Notes: generated by a model from the sequence alone, not told the origin. DNA of 58,427 nucleotides from Planctomycetota bacterium (GCA_963204965.1 CAUJKA010000361.1:1-58427), one strand, 5' to 3'. Shown: positions 8,097 to 17,119, counted from the stretch's first letter. Translations and numbers: made by a program.

Positions 8097-8401
8097 TGTT
8101 CCAACGTCCTGAGGCTGTTTTGTCGAGACGAGAGACTCCTAGCATACTCAATAAGGTCTTCTCCTACTACCATTTCTCTCACCGATAAGTGATCCACGCA
8201 GTGCAAAGCCACCAAAGTTGGGTAGCAAGCATGTCCCTTCGCCACTGGCAAAAAGAACTATTCTTAACCACTAATCAACACTAAATGCCACTAATCCACA
8301 CCCTAGGGCATCCTCTATCAGTGAAAATTAGTGATATCCAATATTTCCCCTACCCCAGCATTTTCTTACCAACCATTTTCTTACTATCCGGCAGTCGTCT
8401 A
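8097..8401. other. Intergenic region upstream of two divergent genes
   Basis: About 300 bases between the protease gene and a small membrane-protein gene. A frame open from 8285 is only the upstream extension of the membrane-protein frame and looks non-coding. The region holds the short 10-base-period repeat listed separately and probably both promoters, which I could not pinpoint. Confidence 0.5.
8269..8333. repeat. Short tandem repeat CACTAAT with 10-base period
   Basis: CACTAAT or a one-base variant starts at 8269, 8279 and 8289, exactly 10 bases apart, and the reverse complement ATTAGTG occurs at 8327-8333. The 10-base period equals one helical turn, so the copies lie on the same face of the helix. 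This may be an operator array or simply a member of a dispersed intergenic repeat family. Confidence 0.6.
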
Positions 8402-8716
8402 ATGCGTACTTCAAACACCTACTTCTCAATGACGATAGTAATGGCCGTGGTTCTGTTACTACTTGGGATGCTGACACTGCTCTTTTCAGCAACTGCGTAC
8501 TCTCATCTACGAACTGCGATGTCTGGTGTTTCAACTGACTCGTTCGCCCTTCGGATATTTGCGACTGGCATGCTAGACGTCGCTAGTGCAAATGGAAAGT
8601 TCTTTTTCCGGCAGCTTGAAACTAGAATTTTCATGGGGCTCGGTTTTGGCTTTCTGTTGGCGTTTTCCGGTGTAGCTTTGCTGCTTCTGCCAAAACAGAA
8701 ATTGAAAGAGAAGTGA
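8402..8716 (+). CDS. Small membrane protein with two transmembrane helices
   Basis: I do not recognise a family. From ATG 8402 the product is 104 residues: MRTSNTYFSM then a hydrophobic helix at about 10-32, a polar middle of 40 residues, a second helix at about 76-98 (GLGFGFLLAFSGVALLLL) and a basic tail PKQKLKEK. The frame is open upstream to 8285, but that part lacks a credible protein character. No clear ribosome binding site is seen. The two clean helices and charged end argue for a real gene; there is no functional context. Confidence 0.55.
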   Translation: MRTSNTYFSMTIVMAVVLLLLGMLTLLFSATAYSHLRTAMSGVSTDSFALRIFATGMLDVASANGKFFFRQLETRIFMGLGFGFLLAFSGVALLLLPKQKLKEK

Positions 8717-9132
8717 TCAAGCTGTGAAAGTAACGTCCCTGTTCCAAAAGCTCGGCGACAACTTAGGTTGATACGATTGAAAGAGAGCTTTCAAGCCCCA
8801 TTTCAATATCAGATCTTGAGAAGCTTGATCGTTCGGAAATCGAACAAGAAGTAATGTACTGGCAACCCTCTACCATTGGAGAGCTTGCCTTCAACTGGTG
8901 GGACTGAGTAAGTGCCGCGACTGTTGTGGTGATTGCTCTGCGATCTACGAACTCTGTGCAAGTTGCCCGTCTTTGTTTGCGGCTTTCGCCTTTTGATGTT
9001 ACACGTTTGGTTTTAGGGCGAAGCCTTGTCCTTTCAACTAGCCGGGTCTGCGTTGGGCTGGACTCGGCAAATCGCCGGAACTTCGGCCCGAAAACCCAGA
9101 GAACTCGCAACATCGAAACTAGCGCCTGCGGT
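8717..9132. other. Gene-free stretch between a small membrane protein and DUF58
   Basis: A minus-strand frame of 116 codons at 8763-9113 is rich in Arg, Ser and Thr, has no hydrophobic core pattern and looks like chance. Words such as GGGCGAAGCC and GGAACTTCGG point to intergenic repeat material. No gene downstream of DUF58 in its operon can be seen, so the moxR-DUF58 operon ends at 9133. Confidence 0.5.
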
Positions 9133-10029
9133 TCAAAAACGGTTGCGTCGTCGCAGAAGATACTCCATCAGGGCTTTGTCGTAGAGTTGGCTAGTATCCA
9201 GAGGCACATAATCGATGCGACTTTCCGTAAGCTCTTTGTTGAGCTTGCCGCGAAATGCTGCGATTTGCTTCCGATACTCATCGCCGGCCTCGGCGGCCAA
9301 AACAGGTTCCGTCTGACCTGTTTCGGGATCACGCATCTGTAGATTGCCTTGGAAAGGAAAAGTCACTTCCGCTTCATCCAACACATGGAACACGATGATG
9401 TCGTGTCCCGAGTGGCGAAGATTGCGAAGTGCTTTAAGCATGGGAGCTTCTTCCGTGAGCAGATCGCTAAAGATCATCAGCAAGCTGCGGTGGCGAAGCA
9501 TTGCTGCGAGCTGCAACATCGATCCAGCTAGGTCGGTCTTGCCCGCGACCTTTAGCTTGGTCAATTGACTGAGTATCGTCGGGAGTTGACTACGGCGACT
9601 TCTTGGAGGCACGCAGGCACCCAACTTCGTATCGAATGTAACCAGTCCCACGGGGTCTTGCTGACTGATCATCAAATAAGCCAGCGCAGCGGCCAAGCAA
9701 ATCGAATAGTCCAACTTGGTCAACGATTGCCGGTAGGTGTAGTTCATCGATTGGCTGAGATCGATAGCCAAGTAACCTGTGATATTCGTTTCGGATTCAA
9801 ACTTCTTAACGTAGTACTTGCCAGTCTTAGCGTAAGCAACCCAGTCGATATCCTTCGGGTCATCGCCGTGCGAGTACAAACGATGCTCGCTGAATTCCAC
9901 GCTGAAACCATGAAAGGGACTGGCATGTAAGCCTTGCAGAAAGCCGCGGACAACCATCTGCGCGCGAAGGTCCAGCCGCTTGATCTGAGCGGCTAGTTCG
10001 GGCTTCAAGTACTGTTCGACAGCGGCCAT
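9133..10029 (-). CDS. DUF58 domain protein
   Basis: DUF58 proteins are vWA-like partners of MoxR ATPases. The 298-residue product has the DUF58 signature FSEHRLYSHGDDPKDIDW at about 46-63 and a MIDAS-like DLSQS at 90-94, which would bind a divalent metal. No membrane helix is seen, so it is cytoplasmic. It lies 200 bases downstream of moxR on the same strand, a spacing opened up by repeat sequences. Usually the next genes encode vWA/BatA membrane proteins; none follows here. The role in complex assembly or chaperoning is known only generally for the family. Confidence 0.9.
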   Translation of the reverse strand: MAAVEQYLKPELAAQIKRLDLRAQMVVRGFLQGLHASPFHGFSVEFSEHRLYSHGDDPKDIDWVAYAKTGKYYVKKFESETNITGYLAIDLSQSMNYTYRQSLTKLDYSICLAAALAYLMISQQDPVGLVTFDTKLGACVPPRSRRSQLPTILSQLTKLKVAGKTDLAGSMLQLAAMLRHRSLLMIFSDLLTEEAPMLKALRNLRHSGHDIIVFHVLDEAEVTFPFQGNLQMRDPETGQTEPVLAAEAGDEYRKQIAAFRGKLNKELTESRIDYVPLDTSQLYDKALMEYLLRRRNRF

Positions 10030-10073
10030 AGGTTTGCTTGTTGGGTGATTTGAGAGCTTGAGGGAGTTACGAT

Positions 10074-10229
10074 CGTAGTGGAATTCGCCAGAATTCCCGC
10101 GCGGTAGGAATCCTTGCGAATCACAGCTGGATCATCATTCATCAAGAGTTTAGGAATCGAAAAAACGTGAATTTGGAATTCTGGCGAATCCCACTACGAA
10201 AATCAGGAACTCTGGCGAGTCCCACTACG
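10074..10229. repeat. Three copies of a 24-bp repeat between moxR and DUF58
   Basis: Copy 1 (10074-10097) is the reverse complement of copy 2 (10175-10198) with one mismatch in 24; copy 3 (10206-10229) repeats copy 2 in direct orientation with two changes. The shared core is GGAATTCTGGCGAATCCCAC followed by TACG. Copies 1 and 2 could form a long stem in the moxR-DUF58 transcript, and copy 3 abuts the moxR stop codon. The repeat has been inserted inside what should be one operon. Confidence 0.8.
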
Positions 10230-11267
10230 TTAGCCGCGTTGTATGGGTGGGGCTTCGAACTTTGGAATTGGTGGATCTGGAATCTCTTTGATTAAACGAC
10301 GCACGATCTGTTCGCTATCCATGCCTTCGGCCTGAGCTTGAAAATTGGTAGCCAAGCGGTGGCGCAACACGGGTACTGCTACGCGCTTGATGTCTTCAAT
10401 AGCCACGCTAAATCGACCGTCCATGGCGGCCATCGCTTTACCGCCGTTGATCAAGAACTGTCCCGCGCGTGGACCCGCTCCCCAATCGATCATCTCTTTG
10501 ACGAAAGCAGGCGCCTTCTCGTCTCCCGGTCTGGTCGCTCGAACCAACTGCGCGACGTACTTTACGATATAGGGGCTTACAGCCACGCTTTGGACCAGCT
10601 TTTGGATATTCAAAATGGCGCGAGCGGAAAGGATCTTTGTGATCTCGGGCTTTTCATTGCGAGTCGTAGCCAGCAGGATCTGCTCTTCCTCTTCAAGCGA
10701 CGGATAGCCGACTTTGATGTTGAACATAAAGCGGTCAAGTTGAGCTTCGGGAAGCGGGTACGTTCCTTCTTGCTCAATCGGGTTCTGAGTCGCAATGGTG
10801 AAAAACGGATCGGGCAATTGATAGGTCGTACGTCCTACCGATACTTCCCGCTCCTGCATCGCTTGCAGAAGGGCGGCTTGTGTTTTGGGTGGAGTCCGGT
10901 TGATTTCGTCCGCCAGGAGAATGTTCGTGAAGATGGGCCCTTCGACGAAGTTAAACTGTCGGCGGCCGTTTTCATCTTCGTCCAGAACGTTGGTACCAGT
11001 GATGTCAGACGGCATCAAGTCGGGCGTGAATTGCACTCGATTGAATGTCACATCGACGATTTTGGCCAGCGAGCTGACCATCAGGGTCTTGGCCAAGCCC
11101 GGAACGCCTTCCAGCAAACAGTGGCCTCGAGTAAAGATCGCAGCCAGTAGTTGCTCGATCACTTCGTCTTGACCAACAATAACCTTGGCCAGTTCCAGTC
11201 GCATCGCATCTCGGTGCTCGCGAAACTCCTTGAGCAGATCGCCAACATTCTTGGGCTTATTCGACAC
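10230..11267 (-). CDS. MoxR family AAA+ ATPase
   Basis: MoxR ATPases act as chaperone-like factors, usually with a DUF58/vWA partner. The 345-residue product has Walker A GVPGLAKT (54-61), Walker B LLADEINR with D120/E121, and the sensor region TIATQNPIEQEGTYPLPEAQLDRF, all diagnostic of the MoxR group. The C-terminal helical lid follows, then a proline-rich tail. The neighbouring DUF58 gene is the expected partner. It is divergently transcribed from a DUF4159 gene, a pairing I regard as typical of planctomycetes, and the start regions lie less than 80 bases apart. Confidence 0.95.
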   Translation of the reverse strand: MSNKPKNVGDLLKEFREHRDAMRLELAKVIVGQDEVIEQLLAAIFTRGHCLLEGVPGLAKTLMVSSLAKIVDVTFNRVQFTPDLMPSDITGTNVLDEDENGRRQFNFVEGPIFTNILLADEINRTPPKTQAALLQAMQEREVSVGRTTYQLPDPFFTIATQNPIEQEGTYPLPEAQLDRFMFNIKVGYPSLEEEEQILLATTRNEKPEITKILSARAILNIQKLVQSVAVSPYIVKYVAQLVRATRPGDEKAPAFVKEMIDWGAGPRAGQFLINGGKAMAAMDGRFSVAIEDIKRVAVPVLRHRLATNFQAQAEGMDSEQIVRRLIKEIPDPPIPKFEAPPIQRG

Positions 11268-11289
11268 TATCCGATTCCCTAACTTTACG

Positions 11290-11298
11290 TGCTATAAT
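11290..11298 (+). promoter_or_regulatory. Extended -10 promoter for the DUF4159 gene
   Basis: The sequence TGCTATAAT matches the extended -10 consensus TGnTATAAT exactly, with the hexamer at 11293-11298, 47 bases before the ATG at 11346. No good -35 box is found at 16-18 bases, which extended -10 promoters tolerate. Confidence 0.55.
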
Positions 11299-11345
11299 TA
11301 AAGGCTGGTAGGCTTGGTTGCGGCCACTTGCCAAATGGATGTTGA

Positions 11346-13739
11346 ATGAACTCTCTCATGGAAACGATTGGATTGCGAGTCAAACAGATGAGTCTTCGTA
11401 AGATGCTTGTGAGAGTGGCTTTTATTTTAGCAACATTTCTTTGCCTCGGCAGTGCCAGCTTTAACAGTGCCAGGGCTCAGAACGAGTTCTCCGCCGAAGA
11501 GGTTGATCGTACGATTCGCAAGGCGGTGGACTATTTGATCCAATCACAAAACAATTCAGGTGGTTGGACGGAGGTTGCCAGTTACGAAATGGGAGCGTCA
11601 TGCCTTGTGACGTTGGCGCTTCTGAATGCGGGACAGGACCCACAATCGCCGCAGATGAAGCGTGCGATGCGATACATCACGTCGAAAGAGCTATCGAAGA
11701 CATACACGGTCTCGCTGCAAACAATGGCGATGTGTTTGGCAGATCCAGAACTTTACGCCGCAGCAATTCGGAAGAACGTGGAGTGGTTGATCGGCAGTCA
11801 AATCGACGATGGAGGCTGGTCGTATGAAATTCGATTTGGAAGGAGCGACCCGTCAAACAGTCAGTTTGCTTTATTGGCACTTCACGAAGCTCAGCGCGTG
11901 AACGTTGATGTCCCCAAGCAGCGGCTCAAAGGAGCCTTTGACAAAGCTCGTTCGTATTGGATGACGCTTCAGAACAATGACGGCAGTTTTAGGTATGACA
12001 AGGGCGATGCGGCCACCGGCAGTATGACCTGTGCTGGTATCTCGTCGCTAATCATCGTCGGTTCACAGTCGGATCAGCTTGCTGCGAGCGCTCGAGAATC
12101 GGTCCAATGCTGTGGTGGTGATGATGAAATCAGACGTCGTATTGAGAAGGCCATCGGCTGGATGGGAAAGAACTTTAATGTTCTGCTCAATCCAGGAAAT
12201 CCTAATTTCTACTATTACTACATGTATGGCCTGGAACGAGCAGGAAGACTGTCTGGACGGAGATTCTTTGTTGACTCCAGAGGAAGTAACCGAGATTGGT
12301 ATCGAGAAGGTATTCGCCCGATCCTGGCGTTTCAAAACGAGAATGGTAGCTTTCGTCAAATGAATGGCTTGGGAACTACCGAAACCGAAAGCGCATTAGC
12401 ACTGCTGTTCCTCGCTAAAGGTAAGCGACAAGTCGTTGTCAATCGCTTGGACTATGGACAAGATGCTGACTGGAACCATCATCCCATGTCGGTTCAGCAT
12501 TTGACGGCTCACACTGAACAAGCTTGGAAACGTGACCTGGCTTGGCAAACCGTGCGAATCAAACAAGCCAAAGTTGAAGATTTATTGGAAGCTCCTGTGC
12601 TATTCATTTCCGGCTCCAACGCACCAAACTTCTCCCGAGATGAAAAGCTGTTGCTCAAACGCTATGTCGAACAAGGCGGATTTATTTTTGCCGAAGCTTG
12701 TAATGGAGATGGCTGTCAGGGCGCTGCGTTTGAAGAGTATTTCAAGAAGTTGGTTGTTGAATTGTTCGAAGCGCCGTTGGAAAAGCTTGCTCCCGATCAT
12801 CCGATCTGGACCGCCGAGACATCGATCGATCCTAAGGACTTGCCTGAAGGAACGTGGCTCTACGGCGTTCAAACATGTTGTCGTTTGGGCGTCGTCTATA
12901 GTCCGTACAGCTTGTCCTGCCGCTGGGAATTGAACTTGCCGTACGGCAATCTTCCGGATTACTCGCCAGCCGTTCTGGGCGATCTTACGACGGCAACCAA
13001 GGTTGGGGTGAATGTGCTGAGCTACGCAACAGGCAAAGAGCTAAAAGAGAAGCTCGATACCGTTAGCATCTTAGAAGAGGTTATACAGAAGACCTCTACC
13101 GAACGTGGACTATTCATGCTTCCCATTCTTCAGCACAATGCCGGTGCCGACGAAGCTCCGCGGGCTGTCAAGACGCTAATCGAATGGCTCAATCAAGAGA
13201 ATCCATTCCAAATGAGCAGCGAAAAGAAGCTGGTGCCGATCGAAAAAGAGAGCTTAGAAACATACACGGTTGTCTTCATGCATGGCCGCGGCAAGTTGCA
13301 GTTGAGCGAATCGCAACGCGAAGCGCTGCGTGGTCACTTCAAAAATGGCGGTAGTCTGATTTGTGACTCGATCTGTGCAGACGAACAATTCACAGAGAGT
13401 TTTCGCGGCGAGATGGAAATCATCCTCGGGCGACCGCTGAAGACAATGGAGGTGTCCAAGCATCCTTTGTTCACTAAGAAGTTTGGAGGCTTTGAAATTC
13501 AAGAGCTTTCCGTTATCGACAAAGGGGAGGGCGGTGGAGGTCCGGTTTCGGCGAATATTCAGCGTCGAGCACCGATCCTGGAAGCAGGTTATCAAGATGA
13601 TCGTATCTGTGTACTGTTTTCGCCGCTGGACATTAGTTGTGCTCTGGAAAGCAAACACTCGTTGCAATGTAAGGGCTATGTTCGCGAAGACGCCGCGCGG
13701 CTGGGAATCAACATGCTGCTCTTCTCGTTGCAACAGTAA
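11346..13739 (+). CDS. DUF4159 domain protein with terpenoid-cyclase-like helical repeats
   Basis: The 797-residue product is exported: a signal sequence spans about 17-45, ending in SARAQ. Residues about 50-345 contain repeats of the prenyltransferase/squalene-cyclase type (Q-N-N-S-G-G-W, D-D-G-G-W-S, N-D-G-S-F), which form an alpha/alpha toroid; the catalytic DxDD of cyclases is not seen. Residues about 398-600 match DUF4159 (LFISGSNAPNFSRDE, YVEQGGFIFAEACNG). A second, related segment lies at about 638-797 (YTVVFMHGRGKLQLSESQ, FKNGGSLICDSIC), so the DUF4159-like fold appears duplicated. Role unknown; the neighbouring MoxR/DUF58 pair suggests a shared envelope process. Confidence 0.82.
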   Translation: MNSLMETIGLRVKQMSLRKMLVRVAFILATFLCLGSASFNSARAQNEFSAEEVDRTIRKAVDYLIQSQNNSGGWTEVASYEMGASCLVTLALLNAGQDPQSPQMKRAMRYITSKELSKTYTVSLQTMAMCLADPELYAAAIRKNVEWLIGSQIDDGGWSYEIRFGRSDPSNSQFALLALHEAQRVNVDVPKQRLKGAFDKARSYWMTLQNNDGSFRYDKGDAATGSMTCAGISSLIIVGSQSDQLAASARESVQCCGGDDEIRRRIEKAIGWMGKNFNVLLNPGNPNFYYYYMYGLERAGRLSGRRFFVDSRGSNRDWYREGIRPILAFQNENGSFRQMNGLGTTETESALALLFLAKGKRQVVVNRLDYGQDADWNHHPMSVQHLTAHTEQAWKRDLAWQTVRIKQAKVEDLLEAPVLFISGSNAPNFSRDEKLLLKRYVEQGGFIFAEACNGDGCQGAAFEEYFKKLVVELFEAPLEKLAPDHPIWTAETSIDPKDLPEGTWLYGVQTCCRLGVVYSPYSLSCRWELNLPYGNLPDYSPAVLGDLTTATKVGVNVLSYATGKELKEKLDTVSILEEVIQKTSTERGLFMLPILQHNAGADEAPRAVKTLIEWLNQENPFQMSSEKKLVPIEKESLETYTVVFMHGRGKLQLSESQREALRGHFKNGGSLICDSICADEQFTESFRGEMEIILGRPLKTMEVSKHPLFTKKFGGFEIQELSVIDKGEGGGGPVSANIQRRAPILEAGYQDDRICVLFSPLDISCALESKHSLQCKGYVREDAARLGINMLLFSLQQ

Positions 13740-14341
13740 CTTTTGGGATGCTCGTCACAAGTTTTGATGTTGCGAGTTTGAGCTTGTACACAACCCGAAA
13801 CTTTAGTTTTGAAGTTGCGCTTTTTCAGGGATTTCTGGCCGAAGGCCCAGCGATTTACATAGCCCAGCCCATCGGGCTGGGTGATCAAGCTTAAGTAGGT
13901 TCAGTGCCAACGGCCCGCCGGTTTTCACGCAAACCGGCGGTCCGTTGGCACATTGTTTTTATAGCGAATTGTGTACCCAGCCCTGCAGACTGGGCTAGGT
14001 AAACGGGCAGGGCTTCGCCCCTAAATCCAAATACGAACCCCTCAAATGGATTGCAATTTCCCCTCCACCAGCCTGCTTCGTCACGCTTTGGAGCATGGCT
14101 GTCAAGTTAAGCTTTGGCAAAATCCCCCCTTCTATTTCCGCCGCCAGCCGGAATCATCGTCAAAGTCAATTCAGATCGCTTCGCCTCGATGTACCACTAG
14201 CGCCAAACAGGCCTATCTGGCACACCATCTCACCTTCTGAGATCTAAGATATTGCAACAGATCGATCGCTCCCCAGTGATGTTCCGTGCCGAGGCATTGC
14301 CCGCCTAAGCCAAATTTAGTAGTGAATTTAGGTGTAAAACT
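13740..14341. repeat. Composite intergenic repeat block with strong hairpins
   Basis: No gene is credible here. Within it: CACAACCCGAA (13789-13799); TTTTGAAGTTGCGCT leading to GGCCGAAGGCC (13807-13847), shared with 56558-56594; a perfect 8-bp stem CCCAGCCC-ATC-GGGCTGGG (13863-13881); a 21-bp stem at 13904-13924/13931-13951 with one mismatch and a 6-base loop; then further GGGCT/AGCCC pairs to about 14020. The modules follow one another without coding sequence, a mosaic of several repeat families. Confidence 0.75.
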
Positions 14342-17119
14342 TTGGGCCAGTCTCTCGCAAAATTCAAAGAAAGAAGCACGAGTGATTCAGTTGATTCGGT
14401 GAATCGTCGTGGAATCGACCAGATCGATTCGCTTCTGCATGAAATCGCTGTCTCAATAGATGGTGTTTTTGAAGATCAGATCGCCGACGGTCATGGTCTC
14501 TCGCTGCAAGCTAGAGTGGATCAATTGCAGGATGCCGTCATCACCACTGCTGAAGTCGCGCATACTGCTCGACTGGAATTCGAAGAGATCGTTCGCAATC
14601 AAGCCGAAACAATCACTCGATCCTCGCAAATCATCGCGCAACTAGAAGACACTAAGCGGCAGTTAGTGCAGGCCCGCGCTGAAGCCGAGCAAGCCGCGCG
14701 CGACAAAGGGCAACTCGCTCAAACGATTTATGCGCGGACTAGCGACGCTGTTCTGATTTTGAAAGATGGTCATTGCGTCTCATGCAATCAGAACTCTCTA
14801 CGACTGTTCGAATGCACTGAACAGGAACTGCTAGATACTTGGCCTGTTTGTTTGACCGCGGAAAAGCTCCTGGGCGGAGCACGCGACGAGCGATTGATTC
14901 GGGCCATGATGACCGATGCCCTCGACGGTATTCCGGGCCTTTTTGAAGCTGCAATCCAGCGCGACGACTCAATCGCATGGTGTGAAATCAAGATGAGTAG
15001 CTTTGAAATGAACGGAGCGACTCATGTGTTGGTCAATATTGCCGACATTAGCTCCAGGCAACAGTTTGAAAATGCAGTCCGACAACACCGCGACTTCCTA
15101 AACTCAATCATCAACTCTGTTCCCGACCCGCTTTGTGTCACCGATGGTTTGAACAAAATTGTTGTCGCTAATGACGCCTTTTGTGATGCAATTGACAGAA
15201 CGCGAAAGCAAGTGGTCGGTAGTGACGCAAGCCTGACGGGGCTTGCAACTGGACCGGGCGTTGACGACTTCGTTGACAATTATCACAAAGATCTTTTGGT
15301 TGAAAGCGAAATTGCCCGCAAGCACAGAGACGGTAGCACGCGTGAGTATTCAGTTCGGCGAGCACTTTTCGAAGACGGTCTTACCGATCAGCGTTACTTG
15401 ATCGCTCTTTCACGCGATGTGACTCAACAGCGGCAGCGCGAAGATCGACTGGGTCTCTTGGCTAGCGTATTTAACAATATCGCTGAAGGAGTCGCCATCC
15501 TCTCGATTAATGGTCACATCCTTGAAGCGAATCCACGGTTCCTCGAGTTGATTGCTTGCGAACATCCAACCGGTAAACTGTTGGCTAATACGATCGATTT
15601 GCAAATTGAGAACTTCGAATCGATTCTAGCTTCGGTTAGCAATGGCACGCCGTGGACCGGAAAGACATCGACAGTTGACGCGGAAGGACAAGAGCGTTGG
15701 TTCTGGCTTTCGCTCAGTCCCTCGCAGAGCGTCTACAATCAAACGCGTCAGATTATTGCTCTTTTCTCCGATGTAACCCAATTGGAGCGATCGCAAAAGC
15801 AACTCGAGAAGCAAGCCCTCATCGATAATCTGACTGGGCTTCCCAATCGCCGCATGTTCACTCGGCACATTAACTCGCTGATTCGAACTAAGAAGTGCTC
15901 CGAGACGAATCTGGCAATCTGCTTCATGGACCTGGATGACTTCAAGAGCATCAACGATGTCTCGGGGCACTCGACTGGTGACAAGCTGCTAGTGGAGGTG
16001 GGTCAGATCCTTAAGTCCGCGTTCGGATCGAACGCGATGGTCGCGAGATTCGGTGGTGATGAATTCGCAGCAGTTTGGGAGTACTCGCAATTCGACGCAG
16101 CTTCCGTTACTGAGACGCTGAGTCTGATCATCGAGCGGTTCCAGCAACCGATCCTAGTTGGCGAAATGGAGCTCACCACCGGAATGTCGATTGGCACATC
16201 GATCTTTCCTCTGCACGGCCGAGACTCTGAAGTACTGATGTCCAACGCCGACATCGCGATGTACGCGGCTAAGGCGGCTGGGAAAAATCAAGCTCGCATC
16301 TTCTCGAAGGAGATGCAAGCTCGCACCGAACAACGACACTGCCTTCAGCAAGAACTCCGTCGTGCGTTGGCCGAAGGTGAGATTAAGCTTGCCTTCCAGC
16401 CTAAGGTCACCGCGCAAACGATGGAGCCCGCTGGCTGTGAAGCTCTTGCCCGATGGATCAAGCCAGATGGAACAAATGTGTCTCCAGGCGAGTTTATTCC
16501 CGTCGCGGAAGAATCGGGTTTGATTCTACAGCTAGGAACTAGCGTTCTTAAGAGTGCAATCACAACTGCAAAGCAATGGGCGATCACTCGACCAGACTTA
16601 TTGCCGATTGCAGTGAATGTTTCTCCTCAGCAGCTTCGTTCGCCAACATTCGTCGATCAATTAATCAAGTTGGTTGCCGATCTGGATGCAAGGCCCGAAT
16701 GGATCGAGCTTGAGATCACGGAAAACGCAGTGATCGAAGACATTCAGTTTGCCATTGCTACTTTCAAACGAATGCATGAACACGGCTTCCGCATCGCTAT
16801 TGACGATTTCGGGACTGGCTATTCCTCGCTTAACTATTTGAGGCACTTCCGGATCGATACGCTGAAGATCGACCGATCGTTTGTGTCGGAAGTGACCAAC
16901 GATCGCAACTTAGCGGCTATCTCCAGCGCGATTATTGCGTTGGGGCATGGATTGGGACTGACGGTTGTCGCAGAGGGTGTCGAGACCGAGGCTCAGCGCG
17001 CCTTCCTTGCCTCGGCTGGCTGCGACATCTTGCAAGGTTACCTCATCGGCCGGCCCATGATGAAAGAGGTCGTCGAGTCGTGGACGTTGCAGCTTCCAGT
17101 TGCAACGCAAGCTCAATAA
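14342..17119 (+). CDS. Sensory cyclic-di-GMP protein: PAS-PAS-PAS-GGDEF-EAL
   Basis: A 925-residue cytoplasmic protein. An N-terminal helical, probably coiled-coil part (about 55-125) is followed by three PAS-like domains (about 126-235, 248-365, 370-485), then GGDEF (about 492-655) and EAL (about 670-915). The GGDEF motif is intact (VARFGGDEFAAVWE), with no RxxD inhibitory site just upstream. The EAL domain keeps EALARW, NVSPQQL, ELEITENAV, IDDFGTGYSS, LKIDRSF, VVAEGVET and QGYLIG, so phosphodiesterase activity is likely; net direction is unknown. The start is TTG at 14342: no ATG occurs in the N-terminal region and an AGGTG lies 8 bases before the TTG. GTG 14399 is an alternative. No transmembrane helix; the signal sensed is unknown. 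Confidence 0.92.
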   Translation: MGQSLAKFKERSTSDSVDSVNRRGIDQIDSLLHEIAVSIDGVFEDQIADGHGLSLQARVDQLQDAVITTAEVAHTARLEFEEIVRNQAETITRSSQIIAQLEDTKRQLVQARAEAEQAARDKGQLAQTIYARTSDAVLILKDGHCVSCNQNSLRLFECTEQELLDTWPVCLTAEKLLGGARDERLIRAMMTDALDGIPGLFEAAIQRDDSIAWCEIKMSSFEMNGATHVLVNIADISSRQQFENAVRQHRDFLNSIINSVPDPLCVTDGLNKIVVANDAFCDAIDRTRKQVVGSDASLTGLATGPGVDDFVDNYHKDLLVESEIARKHRDGSTREYSVRRALFEDGLTDQRYLIALSRDVTQQRQREDRLGLLASVFNNIAEGVAILSINGHILEANPRFLELIACEHPTGKLLANTIDLQIENFESILASVSNGTPWTGKTSTVDAEGQERWFWLSLSPSQSVYNQTRQIIALFSDVTQLERSQKQLEKQALIDNLTGLPNRRMFTRHINSLIRTKKCSETNLAICFMDLDDFKSINDVSGHSTGDKLLVEVGQILKSAFGSNAMVARFGGDEFAAVWEYSQFDAASVTETLSLIIERFQQPILVGEMELTTGMSIGTSIFPLHGRDSEVLMSNADIAMYAAKAAGKNQARIFSKEMQARTEQRHCLQQELRRALAEGEIKLAFQPKVTAQTMEPAGCEALARWIKPDGTNVSPGEFIPVAEESGLILQLGTSVLKSAITTAKQWAITRPDLLPIAVNVSPQQLRSPTFVDQLIKLVADLDARPEWIELEITENAVIEDIQFAIATFKRMHEHGFRIAIDDFGTGYSSLNYLRHFRIDTLKIDRSFVSEVTNDRNLAAISSAIIALGHGLGLTVVAEGVETEAQRAFLASAGCDILQGYLIGRPMMKEVVESWTLQLPVATQAQ

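Noticed and set aside
8763..9113. Minus-strand frame of 116 codons downstream of DUF58
   Set aside because: Composition is Arg/Ser/Thr-rich with no hydrophobic periodicity, no ribosome binding site and no relation to Bat-type genes.
9133..13739. MoxR-DUF58-DUF4159 region as a phage-defence system
   Set aside because: MoxR-vWA pairs occur in some defence systems, but DUF58 and an exported DUF4159 protein point to envelope biology and no nuclease or toxin gene is nearby.
14046..14240. Plus-strand frame of 64 codons between the repeat block and the GGDEF-EAL gene
   Set aside because: No domain, no ribosome binding site, and codon pattern unlike neighbouring genes.
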